DNA of 64,000 bases. Source: Anseongella ginsenosidimutans (lineage in GTDB: Bacteria; Bacteroidota; Bacteroidia; Sphingobacteriales; Sphingobacteriaceae). The DNA lies in the NCBI RefSeq assembly GCF_008033235.1, contig NZ_CP042432.1:3844001-3908000 (forward strand), read 5' to 3'. Of this stretch, positions 45,915 to 54,171 are shown piece after piece (within the stretch, counting starts at the first letter, position 1; the number at the start of each line of letters is the position of its first letter). A program made the position numbers and the translations under genes. The notes under the pieces are model-generated. The model ran no database searches. It saw nothing but the letters and a program-made list of their open reading frames with translations, and had not been told where the DNA came from.

Positions 45915-47909
45915 CTAGGATTCCGAGGTGGTTCCCGAAGTTTTGGGGTCTTCAGAAGGCATGCTGAAATAATTGATCACCCCTCCGGCGATCACTACGC
46001 GTACCTGGCGGTCGCTCAGGCGGTTCGTTAGCTCGTATTGAAGCCCTTTGGTATGATTATGAGCCACCTGGTTTCGCTTATTTTGAAGGTTCCCGCTTAT
46101 ATTTTCAAGCCGGATGATATCTCCTTCCTCAATCGTATCGTAATCCGCGGGATGCACAAATTCAAAAGGCATAATGCCGAAATTCACCAGGTTCTGCCAG
46201 CCCAACCGGGCGTAACTTTTCGCCATGACGGCTACCTGTCCCAAATACCGGGGAGCAATAGCTGCATGTTCCCGGCTGGAACCCTGGGCGTAATTTTCAG
46301 CGGCCACCACGATATGCCCGCCGAAACGTTCCCTGGCCTCGAGGGCGCGCTCATAAAACGTTTCGTCAATCCCCGTATAGGCCCAGCGGCTGATCTCGGG
46401 AATATTGCTTCTTAACGCCAGGACCTTTACTCCTGCTTTCATGATCTCATCTGTGGAAATGTTGTCGCCCATTTTCAACAGCACGGGAACTTCTGCCTCA
46501 CGCGGCAGTTCGTCGAATTTCGGGAAGGTTTTAATATTAGGCCCTTTTTCGAGCGATACCTGTTCACCATCGCCCGGCGGAGCAAGTAACATTTCCGTAT
46601 TGATAATCTCCTTTTCAGGCCGCTGGTACCTTTTATAAGTAATTCCGTAGCGTTGCTCCAGGTCCCTCGGATCGGTGATCCTGCCGGTAAGCGCGGAAGC
46701 GGCGGCGGTTTCAGGACTGCAGAGATAAACCTTATCATCCAGGGTACCCGACCTTCCCGGAAAATTCCTGGGAACGGTACGCAGGCTTATTTTACCGGTG
46801 GCGGGGGCCTGCCCCATCCCGATGCAGCCCATGCATCCCGCCTGGTGAAACCGGGCGCCGGCGCTGAACAGGTTGAAAAAGGATTTAGTGGCGATCAGGT
46901 TCTGAATGACCTGCCGGGAAGTAGGGTTTACATCAAGGGAAACAGCCGGATGAACCGTTTTCCCGCCGAGGATCTCGCCCACTATCCAGAAATCACGAAT
47001 ACCCGGATTGGCGGAAGAACCAACCACCGCCTGCGCAATATCCAATCCTTCCACTTCCCTCACACGCACGACCTTTCCGGGGCTGCTCGGACAGGCAATC
47101 AATGGCTCCAGGGAAGAAAGATCAATTTCGTCCTCCAGGTCATATGACGCTCCTTCATCAGCCAGCAACTCCACCCAGTCGCTTTCACGATCCTGCGATC
47201 GCAGGAACCTCCGGGTTTCCTGATCCGACGGGAATACCGTCGTCGTGGCGCCCAGCTCCGTTCCCATATTCGCGATCACATGCCGGTCCATGGCGCTCAG
47301 GTCTTCCAGTCCCGGGCCGTAGTACTCCACGATCATTCCGCGGCACCCCTTTACATCATAACGCCGCAGCATCTCCAGGATCACGTCTTTGGCGCTTACC
47401 CAGTCAGGCAGCCTGCCCGTCAGTCTGACACCCAGCACAGAAGGCATCTTCAGGTACAAAGGCTCCCCCGCCATCGCAAAGGCTACGTCCAGCCCGCCTG
47501 CTCCCAATGCCAGCATGCCCAGGGAACCAGCTGCCGGAGTATGACTATCAGACCCGGCCAGACTCTTTCCCGGTATCCCGAATCGTTCCATATGCACCGG
47601 ATGACTCACCCCGTTGCCGGCCCTGCTGTACCATATCCCGAACTTGCGGGCCGCTGAGCGAAGAAAAATATGATCGTCCGCATTACGAAAATCGGCTTGC
47701 AGCAGGTTATGATCCACATACTGAACAGACACTTCCGTTTTTACCCGGTCTATATTCATGGCTTCCAGTTCCAGCATCACCATCGTACCGGTCGCGTCCT
47801 GGGTAAGGGTTTGATCTATTTTAAGCGCTATTTCCTCACCAGGCAGCATTTTTCCATCCAGCAGATGAGAGGAGATCAATTTCTGTGAGACATTCATCGG
47901 ATCAGCCAT
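45915..47909 (-). CDS. Aconitate hydratase, Aquifex-type short form
   Basis: 664 aa, shorter than classic AcnA (about 890) or AcnB. It isomerises citrate and isocitrate through a 4Fe-4S cluster. Motifs are GSDSHTPAAGSLGMLALGAGG, GCMGCIGMG with two cluster cysteines, and the swivelling-domain GSSREHAAIAPRYLG. At the place where aconitases have GSCTN with the third cysteine this protein reads GSSANPG, so one ligand is absent there. It may be a second isozyme or use another ligand. The gene stands alone. Confidence 0.9.
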   Translation of the reverse strand: MADPMNVSQKLISSHLLDGKMLPGEEIALKIDQTLTQDATGTMVMLELEAMNIDRVKTEVSVQYVDHNLLQADFRNADDHIFLRSAARKFGIWYSRAGNGVSHPVHMERFGIPGKSLAGSDSHTPAAGSLGMLALGAGGLDVAFAMAGEPLYLKMPSVLGVRLTGRLPDWVSAKDVILEMLRRYDVKGCRGMIVEYYGPGLEDLSAMDRHVIANMGTELGATTTVFPSDQETRRFLRSQDRESDWVELLADEGASYDLEDEIDLSSLEPLIACPSSPGKVVRVREVEGLDIAQAVVGSSANPGIRDFWIVGEILGGKTVHPAVSLDVNPTSRQVIQNLIATKSFFNLFSAGARFHQAGCMGCIGMGQAPATGKISLRTVPRNFPGRSGTLDDKVYLCSPETAAASALTGRITDPRDLEQRYGITYKRYQRPEKEIINTEMLLAPPGDGEQVSLEKGPNIKTFPKFDELPREAEVPVLLKMGDNISTDEIMKAGVKVLALRSNIPEISRWAYTGIDETFYERALEARERFGGHIVVAAENYAQGSSREHAAIAPRYLGQVAVMAKSYARLGWQNLVNFGIMPFEFVHPADYDTIEEGDIIRLENISGNLQNKRNQVAHNHTKGLQYELTNRLSDRQVRVVIAGGVINYFSMPSEDPKTSGTTSES

Positions 47910-48077
47910 AATTAAGGAGTTTGCAGTATTTCCGGATCAGGAGAAAATGGCAAAAACTCTGCCAGCGGCTGAAGCCATGCCTGTATCGCATTTGTTACCG
48001 ATATCCTTCTTTTAGCCTGCAACATTTTACCTGGAATGATCGTCCAACGTACAATTATTATTTAATTTCGAATTAGA

Positions 48078-50594
48078 ATGACCGCCAAAACCCCCTTCAG
48101 AAAACTGCTGTTTAACAGTATGCTGCTCCTTTTACTGCTTATTGCAGTTACTCCCTCCTATTCGCAGCAAACAGGTTCAGCAGCAAGTCCCGGGCTGTCC
48201 GGTAAGACCGGAACGGTTTCCGTGACCGGAAAAATTACTTCCGAATCCGGTAATCCAATAGCGTTCGTGAATATCGCCCTGCTGAAAGCCGGAGACTCCA
48301 GCCTGGTTACCGGCACCGTCAGCGACTCAACGGGAATATTCCTGCTGGAAAACCTGGCTTCGGGCAAATACATTATAAAAGCAAGTTTCCTGGGTTATGA
48401 AAGTGCTTTTTCCGGGCCTTTCCAGGCGGGAGGAGCAGCGCCGGCGCATAACGCAGGCACCCTGGTCATGAAGCAGGATACCGGCCTGCTGCAATCGGTA
48501 ACGGTAACCGGTCAGAAACCCCTTATCGAACAAAAGCTCGACCGTACCGTACTCAACGTGGAAAACAGCATCCTGGCGCAAGGAAATACCGCGCTGGAAG
48601 TACTGGAAAAAGCTCCCGGCGTCATGGTAGATAACGACGGAAATATCAGCCTGAAAGGAAAGCCTGGTGTGCTGATCATGATAGACGGTAAACCTACCTA
48701 TCTCTCCCAGCAGCAGGTAAGTACCATGCTGCAAAGCATGTCCTCGAACAATATTGCGCGCGTGGAAATCATCACTAACCCTTCGGCTAAATACGAAGCG
48801 GCTGGTAACTCCGGGATTATAAACATTGTACTGAAAAAGAACAAGAATGCCGGTGTGAACGGCAGCGCCAACGCCTCCTTCAGCCAGGGAAAGAAATACC
48901 GGGCCGACGGGGGGCTTAACCTGAACTACCGGAATAAAAAACTGAACATATTCGGCAATTACAGTTACGGTCAGCGAATGGGCGATCGCCAGCTCGACAT
49001 CAGCCGCAATTTTTTCGTTTCCGGCAGCGATATTATCGACCGCAGCTTCCTGCAGGAGGCTCACATGAAAATGCCCTCGCATAACCATTCCGTAAAAGGC
49101 GGCGTTGACTATTATCTCGATGAAAAAAACACCATTGGGGTAATGCTTAGCGGAAACATTGGCGAATGGGAAAGCGATAACCCCACCCTTAGCAGCATCT
49201 TACATCCGGATGAAAGCCTTCACTCGGGTTCCCGTTCGCTGAATGTAACCAGTAATCACTGGAACAACCTCACCTATAATTTTAATTACAAACACATGTT
49301 TGATTCGGCGGGAAAAGAACTCACCGCTGACATGGATTATTCACGGTCGGATTATGGCTCCGACCAGAATTTTCATACCGATTTTTTCGATGCCGCCGGT
49401 GAAACCGTCAGCCAGGCATCCGTACGGCGCGGCTCCCTCCCTTCGCTCACCGATATTTACGCGGGAAAGATCGACTATGTACATCCCTTCAAGAACGGGA
49501 TCAAACTGGAGACCGGCTGGAAGAGCAGTTTTGTGACAACGGATAACAACGTCCGGTACGACAGCCTGGCAGGAAACAACTGGGTGGTTGACCATGCCAC
49601 CACCAATCATTTCACCTACCGGGAGAACATTAATGCCGGCTACCTGAATTTCAGCAAGGACTTCAAGGGTTTCAGCCTGCAAATAGGCCTCCGCGGCGAG
49701 CAAACTATTACAGAAGGGCACCAGGTCACGACCGATTCCCTTGTTAAAAGGAACTATTTCCAGTTATTTCCCAGTGTTTTCCTGCGGAAAGAATTGAACA
49801 AGAATCACCAGCTGCAGCTGTCCTACAGCCGACGCGTCAATCGGCCCGACTATGAAAGCCTTAACCCTTTCCGTTATTATATCGACCCATACACCTATGA
49901 AGAAGGGAATCCTTACCTGGAACCCCAGACGACCCATTCAATGGAATTCAGCCATGTATTTAAAGGGAAATTCACTACCACCGTCAATTTCAGCCACACC
50001 GACGACGTAATGACGGAAGTGGCCCGGCAAATTGATTCCACCAATACCACATACGTTACGCGCGAGAACCTGAGTACGCAGAACAATTACGGCCTCAGCA
50101 TCACCGCTCCCGTTCCCATCACCAGCTGGTGGATGTCCAACAACTATTTCAACATCTTTTACAACCAGTATAAGGGGGAATATCTTGGTGACTTTGTCAA
50201 TACCGGGCTGGCTTCCTTTAATTTCAACTCGCAGAACACCTTCACGCTCAAAAACGGCTTTTCATTGGAACTGAGCGGATTTTACAATTCGAAAGCTGTT
50301 TACGGCCTCCTCATTGCCCAACCCATGTACATGGTTTCAGCAGGAATCCAGAAAACCGTGCTGGATAAAAAAGGCACCATTAAATTCAATGTCAGCGACG
50401 TATTCAATACCCGGCGTTTCAGGGGCGATATCCGCTACCAGAACATGGATATCGGTATCCGCAACACCTGGGACAGCCGCATGGGCACGCTCTCGTTCAG
50501 CTACCGTTTCGGCAAGGAGGACATTAAACCCGCCCGCCGCAGGAATACCGGCAGCGAAGCCGAGCAGAACCGCATCCGCGGCGGGGGTAACTGA
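48078..50594 (+). CDS. TonB-dependent receptor with carboxypeptidase-regulatory domain
   Basis: 838 aa. Signal peptide to about residue 30, then a carboxypeptidase-regulatory-like beta sandwich (VTGKITSESGNPIAFVNIALL, about 50-130). A TonB plug follows (VTVTGQKPLIEQKLDRTVLNV, VEIITNPSAKYEAAGNSGIINI), and a large C-terminal beta-barrel ends KPARRRNTG. The barrel has the outer-membrane family-3 look (FGNYSYGQRMGDRQ and so on). The ligand is unknown and no periplasmic partner gene adjoins. Divergent from the aconitase gene. Confidence 0.93.
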   Translation: MTAKTPFRKLLFNSMLLLLLLIAVTPSYSQQTGSAASPGLSGKTGTVSVTGKITSESGNPIAFVNIALLKAGDSSLVTGTVSDSTGIFLLENLASGKYIIKASFLGYESAFSGPFQAGGAAPAHNAGTLVMKQDTGLLQSVTVTGQKPLIEQKLDRTVLNVENSILAQGNTALEVLEKAPGVMVDNDGNISLKGKPGVLIMIDGKPTYLSQQQVSTMLQSMSSNNIARVEIITNPSAKYEAAGNSGIINIVLKKNKNAGVNGSANASFSQGKKYRADGGLNLNYRNKKLNIFGNYSYGQRMGDRQLDISRNFFVSGSDIIDRSFLQEAHMKMPSHNHSVKGGVDYYLDEKNTIGVMLSGNIGEWESDNPTLSSILHPDESLHSGSRSLNVTSNHWNNLTYNFNYKHMFDSAGKELTADMDYSRSDYGSDQNFHTDFFDAAGETVSQASVRRGSLPSLTDIYAGKIDYVHPFKNGIKLETGWKSSFVTTDNNVRYDSLAGNNWVVDHATTNHFTYRENINAGYLNFSKDFKGFSLQIGLRGEQTITEGHQVTTDSLVKRNYFQLFPSVFLRKELNKNHQLQLSYSRRVNRPDYESLNPFRYYIDPYTYEEGNPYLEPQTTHSMEFSHVFKGKFTTTVNFSHTDDVMTEVARQIDSTNTTYVTRENLSTQNNYGLSITAPVPITSWWMSNNYFNIFYNQYKGEYLGDFVNTGLASFNFNSQNTFTLKNGFSLELSGFYNSKAVYGLLIAQPMYMVSAGIQKTVLDKKGTIKFNVSDVFNTRRFRGDIRYQNMDIGIRNTWDSRMGTLSFSYRFGKEDIKPARRRNTGSEAEQNRIRGGGN

Positions 50595-50664
50595 CAACGA
50601 TAGAATTTTCTTTTTTGAATGTTAACGATTTCGGCAAATTCCCTATAGTAGGAATTTGGTCGGG

Positions 50665-51703
50665 GGACTGTAATGCAAGAATATTTGCTTTAGCTATTTA
50701 ATTTTTAATGATTATCCGCAATTATACCTGGCCTTTCCGTACCATGTATCGGCAACAGCAGCAACTATAAGCCGATCAAACAACTCTTTCCCAAAGTAGC
50801 GTCGGTTGACTTTATAGCAGAACTCATCGAGGTAGTTCTGAAGGTAGTCTGCTTTCACCTGATGGTTGATGCCCAAAAGGGCACGTTTAGCATTACTGAT
50901 CATCGTATGCACCCAGGGTAGTACCTTGGAGGCTTCCTCAGGCTTAACGGTTCTCCGGACATGTTTGGAGACAATTTCGCTCAGTCTGTTAAAACCGCGC
51001 CACCCATCGCTCTTGATGGTCGTCACCGCCCGGGTACCACCCTGAACGGCTTGATTTACCGTAAGTGCTGAACTGTCAGGCACCACCACCATTTTCACGT
51101 AACGGAATGAAGATGATTTCTTATGCTTCTTGGGACGGCCTACTTTGGGTTCCACCTTGGCCATGACCACGACTTTGCTCTGCCCCTGGCTGCCACGGCC
51201 TCTTTTGGGAGGTTCATCGTCTTTCTCCTCTGAATGGGTCTTGAAAAAAGCATCATCCAATTCCACCACCCCTTCAAAATCATACTGCTCATCCCGAATG
51301 CCCATTACCGAGCGCAGCTTGTGCATCATGGCCCAAATGGGCTCATACCGTTTATGACCCAGCTGGCGCTGAAGTTCCAATGCCGAAATCCCCTTCTTGG
51401 TCATCGTCATCAGGTAAATCGCATATAACCAGTATTGAAACGGAAGTTTGGAACTTTCCATCACCGTTCCGCTACGAAGCGTTAGCCGATAACGGCAGCG
51501 TTTACAGTCGTGCGAATTGTAGGTCGTATTCCAATAATGCTCCCGGCTACCACATTTCTTACACACGATGCCCTGACGTTCCTTTATTGCTCTAAAATGA
51601 GCAATGCAGCTCGCCTCGTCAGGATACCGTTTTACAAACTCTATAAAATTCATAATCGCTTCTTTGATGCCCTAATATAAGCATTTAGGTAGTATTACGG
51701 ACA
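50665..51703 (-). mobile_element. IS1595-family insertion sequence
   Basis: Element built around the transposase. The ends look like imperfect inverted repeats: plus-strand GACTGTAATGC near 50666 against minus-strand GTCCGTAATAC near 51702. They match only partly, so the exact borders are uncertain; no target duplication was confirmed. It sits between the TonB-dependent receptor and an AT-rich gene. Confidence 0.55.
50712..51653 (-). CDS. IS1595 (ISXO2-like) transposase
   Basis: 313 aa. N-terminal zinc ribbon CKKCG (C31, C34) and CKRC (C50, C53), then the DDE-type catalytic core: VVELDDAFFKT for the first Asp, IKSDGWRGFN for the second, and the later VHTMISNAKRALLGINHQVKADYLQNYLDEF segment holding the last catalytic residue of the DD(N/E)K type. 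The frame is intact, so the element may be active. Confidence 0.92.
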   Translation of the reverse strand: MNFIEFVKRYPDEASCIAHFRAIKERQGIVCKKCGSREHYWNTTYNSHDCKRCRYRLTLRSGTVMESSKLPFQYWLYAIYLMTMTKKGISALELQRQLGHKRYEPIWAMMHKLRSVMGIRDEQYDFEGVVELDDAFFKTHSEEKDDEPPKRGRGSQGQSKVVVMAKVEPKVGRPKKHKKSSSFRYVKMVVVPDSSALTVNQAVQGGTRAVTTIKSDGWRGFNRLSEIVSKHVRRTVKPEEASKVLPWVHTMISNAKRALLGINHQVKADYLQNYLDEFCYKVNRRYFGKELFDRLIVAAVADTWYGKARYNCG

Positions 51704-51946
51704 ATCATTTAATTTTTTTAACTTCATTATCCAGTTACTTCTCTTTTAACTAACCGCAAATTTAAAATGTTCGCTATTTTATTTTTCGGACTCCTAGCAG
51801 TTAATCGCAAGTGCATAAGAAGCATGCATAAAAATCCAACCCAGATTTCAAAAAAAGGTGTAACTGTTCACAATAACATTCTACTAGTGGCCCCCTTCCG
51901 ATGGATATCGCGAAGATATTTGATTGTAAACCAAACCATATAAGTT
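51654..51946. other. AT-rich region between the IS element and the M43 gene
   Basis: 293 bases, very AT-rich and with no open frame. It holds the right end of the insertion sequence at about 51690-51703. The remaining 240 bases contain no promoter box I can defend; base composition matches the downstream protease gene rather than the neighbourhood. Confidence 0.5.
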
Positions 51947-53602
51947 ATGAAAAAAACTTTACTCATCTTCAGTATCTTGTCTGCAGTTCTTAAAACAACA
52001 TTATCGTTTTCGCAAACAACAGATTGGCAGTGTAAAACAGTAGCATCTGAGCAAGCTATAATCACTGATCAGTTCAAGATTCAAGGAATTTCACCCTTGG
52101 TTCCGTCTCGTCACATTGTTCGTCTGTATTTTCATATTGTTCGCAGAACGAACGGAAGTGGGGGTTTAACCACCAGTCAAGTGAACACAGCCCTTTCAAT
52201 TCTCCGAAATGACTTCTCAAACACCGAAATCTGTTTTATTGAAAAAGGGCGATCGTTTGTTAATAGTGATTACTACTATGATTTTTATACAGATCCAGCC
52301 GCAAAATTCCCTCAGCTCATAAATGTTAATCATCAATCTGACGCAATAAATATATATCTATTGCCGCCATCAGGTTGGCCCGGAGCTGGTAAAGCCCAGG
52401 GGATTCGGACAAATGCCTTAGTCGTTGATGGATACATGGCTCTCACATCCGTAATCACCCACGAAGTGGGGCATTGTTTAGGCCTTTATCATACTCACCA
52501 TGGAACTGTGAGTGAGGAAGGCGACCCTGATCAATGTCCGGAGTTGGTAAATGGTAGTAATGGACATAATTGTGGTGACTACGTTTGGGATACACCAGCA
52601 GATCCAAATAAATGGTCAGGTTGTCTGTATAACGGTCTTGTTACTGATGCGAATGGGCAGCCGTACAACCCTGATAATGATAATTTAATGTCTTATGTTG
52701 ACCCGGGCTGTTTAGACGTATTCACTTCTGGTCAAATTGAACGTATGCATGCCATGATTAACTCGAATTACCCAAACATATTAGATAATGTAATTGTTAA
52801 AATGCCTGTTTCTGGACCAGAAGTCGTTTGTTCTTCCGAAACATATACAGTTGCTAATACTCCTCCTGGTTCTACTATTACATGGACTGCCAGTCCTTCA
52901 GGTATTGTCTCCATAACGCCAAATGGCACAAGTGCAACCGTCACTAAAATCAACCAGGGACACTTCACATTGAAGGCCACGATTACACATTCCTCTTTTT
53001 GTAATAGCCAACCAATCGAAGTGGGTTTAGCAGATATTCATGCAGGAACCTATACCAGCAGCGATTATCCGATCATGGGACCATATATCGCAAACTGTAA
53101 CCAATACGTTTACTATTATACAGATGAATTGCCAGATGCAACTAATTATGACTGGTTTTGGCCAGCAGGCTGGACTTACGTAAGCGGCCAGGGAGGGCCA
53201 TCCATAACCTTAATAACGAACAACAATAGTGGCACAGTAGGACTTCGAGTTGACAATATATGTGGCCTGGCTGGCAGTCCATTTACAAAATCAACCTCTA
53301 TAACCGGGCCATGCTTTCAAATTTCTGTTTATCCAAATCCAGCTAGGGATAAAGTAAATGTGAAAATTAGCGATATGAATGGAGTATTGGGCGAAAAACC
53401 ATTGGCTTATTTCGCAGAAAAAATGCCTCTAATAAAAGAAGCCCATCTGTATAACTATTCAGGTATTTTAATAGAATCGGTACGATATCCGGATGGAAAC
53501 GAAAAAGTCGTTTTTTCTACTGTTGATCTTCCAGCGGGAAACTATATTATCCGAGCTACCGATGGAAAAGACTGGGGGAGTACAAACTTAATTATTCAAT
53601 AA
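51947..53602 (+). CDS. M43-type secreted zinc metalloprotease with type IX secretion signal
   Basis: 551 aa. Signal peptide to about residue 22. Zinc-binding HEVGHCLGLYH at 172-182 (His172, Glu173, His176, His182) and the Met-turn NLMSYVD assign it to M43 (pappalysin/cytophagalysin). An immunoglobulin-like domain follows (about 285-440). The C-terminal ISVYPNPARDKVNVK ... GNYIIRATDG is a type A sorting domain, so it is exported by the type IX system and bound to the surface. Base use is clearly AT-richer than its neighbours, suggesting transfer. Confidence 0.92.
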   Translation: MKKTLLIFSILSAVLKTTLSFSQTTDWQCKTVASEQAIITDQFKIQGISPLVPSRHIVRLYFHIVRRTNGSGGLTTSQVNTALSILRNDFSNTEICFIEKGRSFVNSDYYYDFYTDPAAKFPQLINVNHQSDAINIYLLPPSGWPGAGKAQGIRTNALVVDGYMALTSVITHEVGHCLGLYHTHHGTVSEEGDPDQCPELVNGSNGHNCGDYVWDTPADPNKWSGCLYNGLVTDANGQPYNPDNDNLMSYVDPGCLDVFTSGQIERMHAMINSNYPNILDNVIVKMPVSGPEVVCSSETYTVANTPPGSTITWTASPSGIVSITPNGTSATVTKINQGHFTLKATITHSSFCNSQPIEVGLADIHAGTYTSSDYPIMGPYIANCNQYVYYYTDELPDATNYDWFWPAGWTYVSGQGGPSITLITNNNSGTVGLRVDNICGLAGSPFTKSTSITGPCFQISVYPNPARDKVNVKISDMNGVLGEKPLAYFAEKMPLIKEAHLYNYSGILIESVRYPDGNEKVVFSTVDLPAGNYIIRATDGKDWGSTNLIIQ

Positions 53603-53650
53603 ACGCTAGCTGTATGCGAAATATGCGGATTAGTACTTACCGTCGAAACC

Positions 53651-53680
53651 TTGATGCTTGACTCCATCTTGCTATCTTTG
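53651..53680 (+). promoter_or_regulatory. Consensus promoter of the NUDIX gene
   Basis: TTG at 53651-53653, exactly 19 bases, then TATCTTTG at 53673-53680, a full match to the Bacteroidota promoter. The ATG at 53703 lies 22 bases after the -7 box. Confidence 0.7.
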
Positions 53681-53702
53681 GCTCTTGTTATTCATATAAA
53701 TA

Positions 53703-54146
53703 ATGAAACCCCGTCCTTCCTTACTGGTCATTGAAGAAGACTGCCTGCTGCTGATGCGTTACAATTATAACGGGCGCAGGGTGTACGGCATCCCCGGCGG
53801 AAACCCGGATGAAGGCGAGTCCCTCCAGGACGCCCTTATCAGGGAACTACGCGAGGAACTCCAGGTGGCCGTTCAGCCCGGCGACATGATATTCTCCGCA
53901 GAAACCGTTCGGCCCGGAAAGCCGGATGCCCACGTTCTGCATTGCCTCTTTGAAGGAAAAATCCTTGAAGGCCGGCCGGCCCTCGACCCGGCGGAAACGA
54001 CTGCCGCTGCGATAGAATGGATCCCGGTAAGGGAACTGGAAACGCTCCATCTCTATCCTCATCTCGGGAAGGCAATTGCACAATGGCATCGCGAACAACT
54101 GCCGCACAAGACATACCTCGGAGCCATTCTCCAGCCCTGGGCATAA
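53703..54146 (+). CDS. NUDIX hydrolase
   Basis: 147 aa. The NUDIX box runs from GGNPDEGES to RELREELQV (residues 32-55); the usual Gly before the last position is Gln. The protein hydrolyses a nucleoside diphosphate linked to another group; the substrate cannot be predicted. It precedes the 3' end of the group II intron, convergently, by about 25 bases. Confidence 0.9.
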   Translation: MKPRPSLLVIEEDCLLLMRYNYNGRRVYGIPGGNPDEGESLQDALIRELREELQVAVQPGDMIFSAETVRPGKPDAHVLHCLFEGKILEGRPALDPAETTAAAIEWIPVRELETLHLYPHLGKAIAQWHREQLPHKTYLGAILQPWA

Positions 54147-54171
54147 GTTACCCTGGGTTTTTCAGCCCGGG

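Noticed and set aside
54147..54171. Terminator of the NUDIX gene
   Set aside because: A CCCTGGG/CCCGGG stem exists but has a mismatch and no T-run on either strand.
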